Source of the DNA: Lagopus muta
Lineage: Eukaryota; Chordata; Aves; Galliformes; Phasianidae
Reading direction: 5' to 3'
Assembly: GCF_023343835.1 (NCBI RefSeq)
Contig: NC_064444.1
Span: 10,546,719 to 10,610,718, forward strand
DNA length: 64,000 bases
A program made the position numbers and the translations under genes. The notes beneath the pieces were generated by a model, which was given only the letters and a program-made list of their open reading frames with translations, did no database searches and was not told the DNA's origin. This document shows positions 45,001-57,800 of this stretch, one piece after another. The stretch's first letter is position 1. Every line of letters starts with the position of its first letter.

Positions 45001-48000
45001 CAGAAGCTGAGGTGTCCATGGACATACCAATCACAGTAGAGCTGAGGTATACTGCTTGCACTAACTGTAGTTGGTTGTTTTTTTTTTTTTTACTATTTTG
45101 TAAGTAGTGAAACAGAGACGTTTTTTGCTTTTGCTTTTACTCTTTTTCTTGACTCCACTTGAGTGCTAGGACCTGATAAAGAAACTTCAAGTTTGTGCAG
45201 CCACGGGAACAGAAATACTGTTTTCAGCATCAAGACCGAATAACAGTGTTGATTATCAGTACAATTTGATGTATGTCATGAAATACTGGGAATTAAAAAC
45301 AACTGAATGAAGATCTTGTGCACCATTATTGCACGTCCCATCCCTTTCACACTGGATAATTCCTTGGTTTATTCTTTGTGTAATTTTCTGCAGCAATCTT
45401 TCAAAAGCAGCTCCTCTGCTAAGTGTGTGTAGCTTACATCACTTTTTCTGCTTTCCCTATTTCACAAATAACCTTTCTAGTATTTACTTAGAAATGGAGA
45501 ACACAGCTAAGAAGGAAACAGCGTAGCATCTGAGTGCTGGTATGACACATCTGCTGTATGGAGCTATGGCAGTTCCCATCCTGGTAGCCGAAAGCTGGGA
45601 CTGCAGTGTGCTCAGATGGCTTAGAGACATCTGTAGCTCTGATGAACATTTTATGTTGGTGAATCCCCCGAACTTTGTGATCACCAAAATTTATGTGAGA
45701 AATAGAGAAGTCACTCTGAAAGCATAGTAGTGTGCATTAGCTTTAGGAATATCCTGCATACATCGTGTGAAAAAGGTCAGCGTTACTCATAGCTAATAGC
45801 ATAGCACTTCTGTGTGAAGTCAGGATGTTATCTAGAGTTGTTGGCAGGTAATTTTTTTAATTGGGTTAAATTCTGATTTTCTTCTAAAAGTAATAATTCT
45901 GTTTGACATATTATTGATATTTTTTGGTCATAGGTGCATAGGCCCTCTGACTGTATAGGGCAGGTAGGTAGATGGTTGTGTGTAGGCATGCAGAGTTTTC
46001 TGCAGCATCTTGTTGTATGTTATATAAATGTGGAGGAGTCTTGCTTGCACGTAGGGCGATATGCTTAGGGCTACAGAACCTTTTCCTTCTTTGTTGTGAA
46101 ACTGCCGCTTCCCCTTTTCAGCACCTCCACTGTCTTTTCTAGTATTTACAGTATTTCTGATCTGCTGATCACAGTTTTATTTATTGGTAGCAGAACTGTG
46201 GCAGTGGTATCCTAATAAGAGGATGTATAGTACTGAAGTCAATAAAATGTTGGATAAGAGATGTATGGATAGGTGGCCGCGTGTTGGAATATAGGCAACT
46301 TACTGTTTGATCTGATAGTGATTTCATAGCTGATTAAAGACAAAAGTTCCTTATGATTATGATAATCTCTTTCCGTCTGCTCATTAAATTTAGGTGTGTC
46401 ATTTCCCACTGATTTTTCTTAGTTTCTTTTCCATGTGTGTTCTTGAGAAGAGTTGGAATAGCTGTTCCTCATTCTCAGTATTTATTGATTCACAAGTGAA
46501 AGAGGTTGGACTCCATGAAAGGATTTTTCTGTCCTAGTCTTCCTCACCCTTCCCCAAGCACAGGTTTATTTTGCATTTCCATGAAAGAAACTGCTTGGGA
46601 AGTTGAAATACCTTGGTACAGTGTGTGCCAAAGCTAAATTGCTTTTTTGTTCATATGGAGTGAAAAATGGACAGAATATGTCAAACATTAGAATCTTAGC
46701 AGATAGTAAACTGTTCTGCTTTAACTGGTGGAAGAATGTGCAAAGAGAATTTAAAATAAACAGTCAAACAATAATCAAGCATTTGTCAGTATTTAGCTCA
46801 CTGCATTAAGCATAGTATATCAGTTTGAACCACAGAGTTACATGACATTTGGGTACTGAGAAAAATACCTGAAGGAAATACAGGTAACCTGCTTGGCTGA
46901 ACCATACCTTATGCTTGACTGCACTGATTAGGCCTATAATGCTTACTTCTTCTCAGTGCACATGCCTGTGTATTCTGCCCTCTTCCAGTAGAGCTCTTTG
47001 GTTTTACTCGTGAGTGCTACGCGTCTTACTGCAAGAGGTCCAGGGTACTCCTGACAGTCTTTAGAGAGCATCATCTCCTTCAAGGATTGAGAATATGTGC
47101 TTACTTCAGAAGATTTCTAATATGAGACACTTCTTATTCCACATTTTTAAGGTTAGTTGCCCTTTTTATTCCTCTCAGTGTAGCTTGCTGTTCCATCTTT
47201 TATACACATAGTGATTTTAGGGTTTCCTAAACCCTACAAGGCTGTGCAGTGATACAGAAATATTTCTTATCTCTAATTTTCAGTTTGTCAGCAGCATGAG
47301 AAACATCTGCAAGCTAAGCCTGGAGCTTGGAAGATGTCCTGACATTCTCTGAGTGAACATCCTTTAGGGTCTGAGCCATGTTGTGCATGAAATACATTTG
47401 AATGTACTTACACAATATGAAGTGTGAAAAGCCTAACATGTTTTCTAGGATATGCACCTTGTCATGGAGGCTGAAGTAAAGGATAATGAACTTACTGTCA
47501 TAGATACGAGATGACTAAGTCATGAAACATGATCGTCCAAGAGTGGACCCAGATGGCCTTGAAGACACAGAATAATCAGATACAAGTCATCAGGCAGCAT
47601 GCTGCTTTCACTCTAATGCCCAGGGAAATTCAGGTATAAAGGAACTGGATTTCAGGAGGAGTCAGAGAAAGGACTCATGCCATGGAGAAGAAAATAGTCT
47701 GATAGGTGAAAATCTGAACTACTGTACGATACTCAAAATAGAAATATCTGAATTTATACTAATTTATTTGTATTTTGTGCCATTGTTTTGCATCTAGACA
47801 TGTTTTGCCTAGTAGTTAACCCAATATTTACCTTGCAGTTGCAATTTATTTAGTCATGATAAATCAAATTTTGATAGCTGCCGTAACGTAGGGAATAAAA
47901 TGGAGAGACATAGACTGAGTGGACTGTCTGGATCTGACTTGTTGCAAATTTTGTTGGAGGAGTATTTGAAAATTAGAAGGTAGAACTTGAAACAGCGAAC

Positions 48001-48540
48001 ACTGTGGGAGTGTTTTTTATATGCTGAAATGTATCATTTACCCGGGATACCTTGTCTTCCTCTGTTTTTGCTCTGGGCCTGCAATAAAATGCTTCCTATC
48101 TGTATTAGTTAGCAAATACTCTGATGTAATATATGAGAATAGTGGTGCATTATTTCCTCATGCTTATATATTTTCTGTATAAAATAGTCCAGCAGTAGTG
48201 AAATCTTGCAATGTGATTGAGTTTCATTTTGAGATGGTTAGCTGAATAAGCAGTCGGGCAGGCAAGCAATAAGCTGAATGAAGGAGAAAGAAATAAAATT
48301 TTACAGCACATTTTTGCTGTAGGAGTGTGCAACACAAAATTGTGTGACTCAAATACTCAATCTGGTCTTCATGATTAAGCAATAAACAAATTGCAAAAAA
48401 AGTTATCATCCTTTTGAAACTTACACTCAGTTGTTGTGAAAACGCTAAGTATTTAACATTTCTCAAAGGAAAGCATCTTTTGTTACCCAGCATTCACTGG
48501 TGGTAGGTTTTTAATTAATAAAACTTTTTATTTGCATTAG
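42033..48540. other. intronic DNA, no exon seen
   Basis: AT-rich to balanced single-copy DNA. 42,100-42,720 and 43,850-44,260 have the look of conserved regulatory DNA (forkhead, homeodomain and SOX-like words), to be tested by alignment. Overlapping minus-strand frames of 153 and 130 codons at 44,438-44,942 are the longest in the intron, but the 153-codon one has only a GTG start and neither shows a domain. A poly(T) run lies at about 45,078-45,092. No RNA gene or transposon was recognised. Confidence 0.45.
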
Positions 48541-51207
48541 GGTAATACAAGAACTTTTTTTTTTTTTTGTAGGCCCCAGAGAAATTTTGTAAAGTTAATT
48601 TACTGGATGTTGATAAATGGAATCAAAATAGTTAAAATCAGTGACGGGGTACTTGTTATGCCTTGTAGCAAGGACTGGAAGAATGTATTCAGATGATGCT
48701 ATCAGCCTGGTGTGAAGCAGCATTTGGTTACTTAGCTGAAGTGGCTTGGTCCAGCCCCGTGGGGAGAAGCTTCCTGCTGGCTCTTGTGAGCCTGCATGTG
48801 GTGGGCCATGTCTGAGAACAGCTTAGCAGAACCAAGCACTGTTGCCTTAAGTACAAATAGCTTTACAACAGCTGTTACAGGTAGCTCAAGCAGGCTAAGG
48901 GTAGTGAAAATGATCTTAAATGATATGGGCCAGAGAGTCTGAACTCCTCTCTTGGCCCTGCTTGCATGCTGCAGAAGTGTGGGATACCAGCGTGGAAGGA
49001 ACCACAAGAGGGCTATCCAGTTCTGTGCCCTGGTGGCTCACCTGCTGCACCCTTCCTGGCAGTCTGCTATGACAGTCAGAAACTTCCCAGCAGTGTTGTC
49101 AAGTGTTCTGCTGCCAGTGGCCATTAACTTGCCTTGGAGAGTTTCCTATCATTTATTTCACTTCAAGGCATTCCGTGGCCTGAGTTGTTGGCCACATGAA
49201 GCCAAGGTGTGGAGCAGCCTGTGCTGCTATGGACTATCCTTAAAAGGAAATCAGGAGCTGGTGCTTCAGTCTTTGCTCCTGCTAAGACCCACTGCAAGCC
49301 TGTTGAACTCAAACACCATTCTTGTACAGACTTCAGTGGGCTTTCACTGAGACCTGTGGTGTCAGAGTAGGGAATTTGCCTTGCCAGTAACTGCACGCTG
49401 TGCAAGTGCTCACTGCTGATGTAATGTAGGTACGTACAGACTGGGGGACCGCTCTTGGTTAGATTTTTCAAAGAGCATCTTGTCAAGTAATAGACTTTTT
49501 TTGCATGTTTAAGTGCTTAAGGGTCTTTTAAGTATTTGAAAAAGGTGCTAAACAGTTGTTTTTCTTAGGACATATAATACTAATGACCGGACCAGTTACC
49601 AGCATTTTGTTTGATGGCATTCAATCTGGTGGAAGTTTTGAATTTATTTCAGAATAATGAAACAATTATAAATGATGCCAAGGAAATTTTATTAATATTT
49701 GTAATTGTTCGAAGTTGTAGATAGAAAATATTATCGCAGTCAGGGGTCTGTATTGATAGGTAACAATACTGCTTGCATTTGACCATTGAATCTATTTGAA
49801 AAATACAGTCTTCATCCTTACTATTTTTGTACAAAATTACACCTTTCTATGGATAATACATCATGTCTCCCCGAAATGTGATCTTGATTTTCATCCCATG
49901 GAGAAACATCATTCAATAAATCAAAATCTTTCTCAACAGTTAGCAACAAACTTATATAATAGTTATTTCTGAAATGTTGATACAAGGAATTTAGCAGTTA
50001 ACAGTGTTTATACATTCCAGAAACATTAACAGGTTAGGTTATACTGGAATCCAGTAACTATCCATAAAACGTGTGGGAGAACTGTCCGCTATGCTGTATC
50101 TCAGCAATGGGCTGCCAGACATCTCCTGAAATACCAAGCGTAATAATAAAGTTCATAATGATTATATTGTCAGGAGGCACACATTGTCCATTATCACTGA
50201 GAACTGAAGGAGCAAGGCCCATCGCTGAGTGTTTAGACTGTAGCATTAGAACACTACAGATGTTCTTATCTTTTGGAGATACTTTTGTACTGAATCAGTG
50301 ATTTTTACACATTCTTGTGTATGAAAAAATGCTCTCTGTTTTCTGGGTATTTCTGAAGGAGAATAGAGGAGGATAGTTTTTATAAGCATCAAGGTTGTTT
50401 CCAATTCCTGTAAATGAAGTTTGCAGAAGAACCCAAGAAAATCTCTAGTTTTTGCTGATTTCCCCTTTGCTTGGTGGTGATCTTGTACTGGTATTTAAAG
50501 TGGGCATTCTATTAAAATCAGTACGACACCGGGATTTACTGGGAGCACTCTGCGTGCTCGAAGGCAGTTATGTGCTGGCTGCATTGTACCTGATATATTT
50601 GGCAGCTGCAGGGTGAGTAAAGCTAAAGCAAGCTAGGACTCTGAAAATGACTAGTAATTTTTGGCCTCTGTGTTCAATAGATGACATTGTCTCAAAATGC
50701 ATCTTCATCAGGGCTTTTTTCTTTACTTCTGCTTATGATGACAAAATGTGGCAACTGAAGACAGAGGGGACATCAATTATAGCTGCAGTCTTGAAGTTTG
50801 AAGATGCATTTTAACCATCCTACACTGTATTATTATTATTACTATAATCCTTTGGTGCTTGTACATATGTAAATTACATTAAAAATAAGATCAAGGCAGA
50901 CATGAAGTATCAGTGACAAAGGCAGAAAAAAGATGAACAAGCTATTATGAGCTATGAAATATAAAAAAGATGTTGTCTTTAATTTGACAGTGAACCAAAA
51001 CCCACCAATTGTAGAGCATGAGAATACTTTTAACAGATACTCCCTTAAAGCTTTGTTATGGCTGTACCCTCCAATGGCATCTCAAGTCTGTCAGCAACAC
51101 CATTATAAAATCCCTTTACGAGGATGCAGCTTTAGATTGTCACCTAAATCTCTGATATTTGGAATGCTGTATTATCTTGTTTAGCCTGAAAGCAGGCACA
51201 GGCACAC

Positions 51208-51239
<32 letters not shown>

Positions 51240-54200
51240 TGTTCAAACTGTTTGCATTAACAAATGTTCACAAATATGTTCTTTGAATTTTAGTTACTCC
51301 TATTTTCTAGGGACTGCTTAGTAAAAATAATTTTACAAGACCTGCCTTCAGTCAGAAGCATCTGGTAAATGCTGATATTTTGAAGTTTAGATAATGCTAT
51401 GCACCACACATAGTTACACATTTATTTTTCATGTATCTTTAATGGATCCAAAACTTGTAAACATAGAACTGAATTCATGCATCGAAGCTAGACTGAGTGC
51501 ATGGTTCAACAGAGCCTTTTATACACATGTATTTTTTTTCTTGGAAAAAAGAATTGCTGTGAGAGATTAGGTTCCTTATATATGTTAATAAATCTGGCGT
51601 AAGTCTGTGTACTGTGGTAATGATGTGCCAACATATATTTTATGAAGTGAAGTGGATGAGCGTGGTGGCACTCAGTGAAATACATAGTTCCCTCTCAGCA
51701 GTCTTTCAAACTTGTTGATGTCATTCATATTAATTCTCATGCAAATATACTTCATGTCTGTCTTAAACATGCAGTGGACTCAGAACATACAGTTTTTAGC
51801 GTGACTTAGTGTTGGTGGATCTGTTAAGTTATAAGCCAGAGGAGGCTGGAGTCATCAAAAATACTGGGCAATGTTTTGCTGTCTTTTTCCTGAGATAAAT
51901 AAAACTGCAAACGGAAGTAATATTTTTAGTGTTGCAGAGGTTTTTATTTATCCCACAGTACTGAAGGAGTCTGCAAGAGGGAATCTTCACCTGTATCCAA
52001 GCACAAGTACTGGAACAGTGGTACCATGTCACTGTTGCATTGCAAGGGATAGCTTGAGTTGGGGGCTGATGTGCTTGTGGAACTCACAGCTGTGCAGCTT
52101 GCCCCATGGGCAAGGCTTACATTATCTGAGTTTCTGTAGTAAGCAGGGGGATTGTGAACATTTCTGTTTTGGTGCCCTTTTGGTAATGTGAGTGATTGCA
52201 CTTTTGAGAAAAAGGTGTGAAAACATAATGCTACAAGGTAGGAATTTCTGTGTGTGTTGTTTTTTTGTTTTTTTTTTTTTAAGAATTCTCAGGATAGTAA
52301 CTGGTTTTTGTATAGTTTAGTTTACAAACTATAAAATGGTGTGAAAGGAGAGTATTTTACAAGAGAATTCTGAGAATTAATGCTTGCATGTGCAGCTTTG
52401 TAATTAAGCACTAATGTACCAGGTGATTCTAGTTTGCAATTTACTTTTTGTTTTGCTGTATATGCTTAGCCTTTGTTCTACGATTCAATAGAAGATGAAG
52501 GCAGTTTAAGAAAAATGATCGTATGTTTTCAGTGTGGAAGGAAGAGGTCTCTGCATCCAGGAATCAAAGTGGAGGTTAAACAGCTGCAAAGAGTAATCCT
52601 CTTACTAGTCAAATGTTTCTGCATTGAAAATGACAGAAAGCAAACAAAAACAAATCCTCATCAGGTTCTTTAAGCAACAGAAAAAGAGGAAAAAGTCTAA
52701 AGAAAGCCACAATGCCTAATAGTACAGTTGTCCCAATTACTCATATCCTATGTTAGAGACTGAGGAAGCTAGGTAAAAGTGAGCCAAAACTGGCCTTCAG
52801 TCTTGTGGATGGGGCTTCTGTTCGTGTCACTGTTTGCATCTGAGTCTCGGTACAAAATTTGTCTTTATTCTCCGTGAAGATCGACATTTAAGTCTGTAAT
52901 GCTAAAAAATCAAAGATGGGTGAATTCTATATAAATATATACAGAAATTGATTTTCTTTTTTCAAGTATTTGCACAGATTTAATGATGATTTTTGCACAT
53001 TTAGACATTCTTCAGTTAATTGTGGCGTAACGTTACACTGCTGTAGACAATTTCAGGAAAATATATTTCCTGGAAAACTTCAAAATTTGACTTTTATATA
53101 TATTGCAGATAATTGTTACAGCCATTATTTATCAGGCACCTCACTGACTATGCTGAGAATGGGCTACTCATATGGTTGCTGCACAGGGCTTACTCCTCTG
53201 GAAACAACACGTCCTGGACATTACAGAAGAATGCACTGCTGGCAAACCTCTTCTTCCCTTAAATACTGATTTTCCCCCACCCTCAGTTATGCCACCTGAA
53301 CCCCAAGTCAGTGAGAAACAGAAAAAAACCCAACCCTATGAACTTTAGATTTGTAAGTAGCTCTGATATTGACTAGCCTTATCATTCGAGTGTAAAAAGA
53401 CATTTTAAGTAATTTTGTAGCATAAATTATTTATAGCATTTTTTTCTTCCTGTAAGTCTGAACACAGTTCTGTGCATAAGTAAAGCATTTGCCAGTTGTC
53501 CCATTAAAATGTTCAAAAATTTTCCTAAAGTGAGCTGCACAAAACTGTGTGCCACCTATAAAACATATGATAATGTGGATTAAAGCAGAAGTTTTATTGT
53601 GTTTAGTTGAGATGATTGTAATACTCGTGTGGTTTTGAGTATTCACACAGGTGCTCGCTCCACATATGCTCATTTTCTCTTTTTAGCATTTGTTTCTCTT
53701 ACGTGCTCTATTCTGATTATTTACTTTCTAGCAGTCATTGATTTCTGTCTGTCTACCAAGGAATAAAGTTAGCTCTTCTAACACACATCTGTCAGTACTG
53801 TACCAAGAGTCAATCCCAGAAGAGAGAAATTGAAGAAATGAAAACAAATAAGTTATAAAATAAAGTGACAATAATGTGCAGTAGCATAAAGATTGCTTTG
53901 GGCTGTGTTTGAAAAAGACAGCTAATGACTTGTCCTGTTAGATGGTATGGGAACGGCGCAGATTCATGTCTCCCCATTTAGTGCAGAAGTATAAGAAACA
54001 CAGTGTAAACTGGAGGTCAGGGATGGAGAGAGCACAGGGCAGGCTTTTGATTGTATTCTTCCCTCTGCTCTGAGTTAGAACAGATCGCATTAGAGGCAAA
54101 ATTTGGCGTGTTTACATGGGGTGGCTTCTTGTAAATGAGGTTATCACTGGGATTAGAGCGCTGCTGGTGAGCTGGGCAGAAGCAGGCCCAGAAGTATTCC

Positions 54201-54540
54201 CCTGCTGTACTGCCGCTCACACTGCTGCAGATGTGAACTGACTGACATTGGTGAATCTCCCGATTTACTCAGGAAAAGTAATAGAATAATACAACTCCAG
54301 AACATGTATTAAAAATGTAGGCTTATGTTTAAAAATGTTTTTCAAACAAATCTGTGCTGCAGAATTGCAATAACAAGCACATATATGAAGACGTATTTAC
54401 GCAAACAACTGGTAGCGTGTGTGTTTAACATTTATGAATAGTGGCCTAATGCGGCTGAAGTATTCAAGTCTCTTTTAAGATTGTAACTGAAGTAACATGA
54501 TATAAATGTAAACTTTAGCTTAGAGCACACAGAGCATGCA
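48541..54540. other. intronic DNA, no exon seen
   Basis: Poly(T) at about 48,555-48,568, T19 plus GT repeat at 51,208-51,241, and a T-rich run at 52,260-52,281. The stretch 48,750-49,350 is GC-richer and holds overlapping frames on both strands. It could be an old degenerate repeat, but I cannot name a family. The palindrome AACAGCTGTT occurs near 48,868. Nothing else is supported. Confidence 0.45.
51208..51241. repeat. poly(T)19 plus (GT)7 microsatellite
   Basis: T19 followed directly by GTGTGTGTGTGTGTG. Compound simple repeat, probably length-variable. Confidence 0.93.
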
Positions 54541-54605
54541 AGACAGTTTGACACCTTCATTTCAGCAGTAAGAAATTACCATTGTCTCTTGTTCCTTGCT
54601 TCTAG

Positions 54606-54870
54606 CTTATGTGACCAAGCCAAAAAGTAATTACACAATTAGGGTTGACACACTGGTTCCTGTAATATTTCTTCTCTTAGTTTTTTGGTGGTTTATTTCT
54701 ACTTCAGATTTTCCAGTCCTTTGTAATTCATACCAAGATGTCCATTTTCATTGCGACAAATTTACTCACGAAGATTGCAAGTCTTGCATAATTTAATGAT
54801 GAAAAGGCAGCATTTCGTTTTCTCCAAATGTAGTTATTTGTAGATTAAAGATAAACATTTGTGGAGTTAA
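54606..54870 (+). other. hypothetical alternative last exon of the TSHZ gene
   Basis: The acceptor is strong: a pyrimidine-rich run from about 54,580 ends TTGCTTCTAG at 54,605. Splicing exon 1 to 54,606 keeps phase 1 and makes the junction codon GCT, then TAT GTG, giving Ala-Tyr-Val, the same residues that follow the junction in TSHZ1 and TSHZ3. Beyond these, identity stops. The frame continues 62 codons after the junction codon to TAA (54,794-54,796) and includes a strongly hydrophobic stretch of about 17 residues (54,653-54,703). ATTAAA follows at 54,844-54,849, then a T/G-rich stretch, as in a polyadenylation site. The predicted product is a 76-residue protein with the NuRD motif but no zinc fingers. 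In a 32-kb intron one such chance match would not be surprising, so this is a hypothesis, not an annotated exon. Confidence 0.2.
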
Positions 54871-57800
54871 TACGGTTTTTGTAAGAACTTTGTCACCAAC
54901 TTGAGCATTGAATTGTTATGTGCAGGCGCTAAAAAGTATTTCTGTGTAAATAATTACAGGATTATGCATTTTAAAAAAAGAAGGATGTGCAGCAATGTGC
55001 TTATCTGAAAGGGAACCTCTCTGCTCACATCAGGTAACGCTTAGCTTCCTTTATTCTGAATGTGCAGAGCAGGAGTTATTAAAGTTTCCCCGCTCCTGCT
55101 GACACTTGATGGTGAGCCTGGGGCCGGGGGTGGAATGATCTGCCAGCCCTTGCGGCGGCTGCAGGCAGGTAAGGCAGCAGGTCAGGTGGAAAGCAGCCAC
55201 GCTGCCCTTCCCGTCCTCAGCTCAACTTGGCTCCCTGCCTCTATTCCTTGTTTCTGGGGTGTGTGATGCAGGTTGAGAGTCCTGTAGTTCTGCATCTCAC
55301 ACTTGCACTCTCCAGGAATACTATGGGACAGTTGCGCTCACTCTGTTGTTAAGCTTGGGATTTTGCTGGCATTATGTAAAAGCAGTACTACAAAGTACTG
55401 GTTACCTGCTTGGTGTGGCTGATGGACTTTGATGGGTTTTTTTGACAACAAAAAAAATCATCTGTGCTTTGTGAACGTTCCTACATTATATCTCAAGCTC
55501 TAGAACAGACTGTCAGTGGGACAGGGATGCTCAGTGTTTTTCAGGTGCAGGGCTGGGCATCTGCTGCAGAGCTGAGCTGGCCTGTGCTGCCGTAGCTGAG
55601 CTGGTGGTTCAGCTTTCTTCTTGTGAGGGTTCGTTGTGTTTGGTCTGGACATAGGAGCTTCATCTCATCTTGGAGCCTGGTCTGTCATTACATAAAATAC
55701 AATGGAGGGCTGGGGAGGAAGTATAGTGAGTTCGCTTGTGACAAGCCAAGTAGAGGGGATTTGCCAACTATTAATCATTTGTATAAAGCTGCATCCACTG
55801 TTCAGCCAAATGAATCTGTTCTGCCTTGGTTTCTCGCAGTGACAGCATCAAGATATTAGTAGTTCTGTAATAAAGTTGTCCTATTAGATGCTCTTTAAAT
55901 TCTTGCTATCTCCTTGAGGGTGCACTGCCCTTAGGAAGGGACTTCTGCCCCATGTTTTCCTCAGCTGGAGAGCAGACGATGTACTTACAGGTATAAAATA
56001 GACTTTGTGCTCTTTAAAATTAATTTTTCCTGTGCCACCCCTCCTCTAATATGTCACTCGGTTGCAGTATCTTTTCTGCAAAGCTTGCTGCTTTCAGCAG
56101 TACAGTGTTACAGAGAGCATTTCTAAAGAAAAAGACAAAAGCGGAGGACTGCTTCTTGTAACAGGCTACTGCAATTTCAGCCAGTTGTTCTATAAAAATG
56201 AGAGTAGACATGGAGGCTATTAAATCATTAATTACAGTATGTACTTCTTTCTCTAAGCACAGACAAAACACAGTTAAGAGGTACCAGAAAGAAATAACTT
56301 TCCCTCATTTTAAAAGTAAATGCAGGATGTGAGATTTTAAGCAAGAGTCATGCACAAAGTTGGATTTTTTTTTTCTGATGGAGTTTATACCAGCATTTTC
56401 CTTAATTATTCTTGATGTTTTGCCCATTATACCATTAGCTTCAACAGAGGACAAAGATAAGTTGCCAGTATACACAAGAGCAAAGTGTGAAAGCATTTAA
56501 TTATTGATATCTTGGTAACCAAGGTTCCAAAATGACGTTGTCAAAATCCATAATGATCAGACAGAAAATTTATCAGCCTATTGTTGAAAAATAGGGCTCA
56601 GCCCATGCACTACCTGCACATGTACAATTCTAAGAAGCTAACATACCCGTTTCCTGTATTTCCAGTGTGTAATTGCTTTAACCAGCATTTTCCTCTTTTA
56701 AAAATTATTATTATTAATGTTCTCCTCATTCTTCATTTTAATTTTAGCCTTTTCTTGATTGTTAATCTAATACATATGTTTCACTAAATGAACTCGAGCT
56801 TCTTCCCCGGGTGGATCTGTAAATCAGGTATATGGCCAAGGAGAGTCTAACATAACAGTCGTGAGCTCCATGTTCTCCATCTCGTCCAAACACAGGTTTC
56901 ATTAACAGAATAGAATTGGTAGTTGTTAGTACAGATTTTCTGTGTATTTGAAATTAAGGATTTTCATTTTCCCCTCCTGCTGAAAACTGGGGGGAGCGTC
57001 CACACCTCTGGCAAAAATCACTGCCATGTTTGCAGCCACTGCACAGCCTGCAGGTACCAGTGGTCGGACCGTCGGTGATTGCTGTGCTTGGTGCCCGGCT
57101 TCCCTGCCTGGCCACCCAAATTTCACGTGGTTTCTGCCAGCACTACATCCCCATTGACTTTACAGCATGAGTCTTGTCCGATCCGGTCCAAGAGAAGGGC
57201 TGCTTGGCTCCTTTCCTGAGCAGATGCTATGCCAGTGATTTCAGTTGCACCCTGTTTTTCTAGATTAGGTTTCACATGGGTTTCATTGAGTTGTTGAGAC
57301 ACTGCCCTACTAGTGCTCCTGTCCACCTACTGATAGGCCATGATAGCTATGATCTCTGGGAACAAGCAACTTTGTAAACAAATAAATCTGAAAAGTTTCC
57401 TGAATGTGTATTGAAATAATCGAACGTTACTTTATATGTACTTAGTCTATGGGTAAATTAAAAAAATTCCCTTGCTGAAGTGCCATTTACCATTAATATA
57501 TTTAATTAAAAGATACTTCTGTGTTCCATTTTTCACCCTCTTACAGGTGCCAGAGCTCTCATGTTTATTAATAGCATTAGATCAAATAATGCAGATGTTT
57601 GATTTCAGACACAGGAATTTGTTGCAGGTTAGTCTTTCTAGAAGGACACACTAACACTGTTTCAGCTTCCTTTGTGTCGAGAGGTATTTTATGAACTACG
57701 TTAAAAATAGTGATAACATTGTAAAAAGAAAAATATTAATTTGTTTCTGCTTCGAAGGTTTTTTTCTAATTCTGTTTCCAACAGCAGATCTTAGTGTATA

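Noticed and set aside
46119-46142. REST/NRSF-like half-site TTCAGCACC
   Set aside because: The left half is perfect but the right half does not match GGACAGCGCC.
46501-46555. Words resembling a CR1 retroelement 3' region (GGTTGGACTCCATGAAAGG)
   Set aside because: Similarity stops after about 15 bases and the typical terminal octamer repeats are absent.
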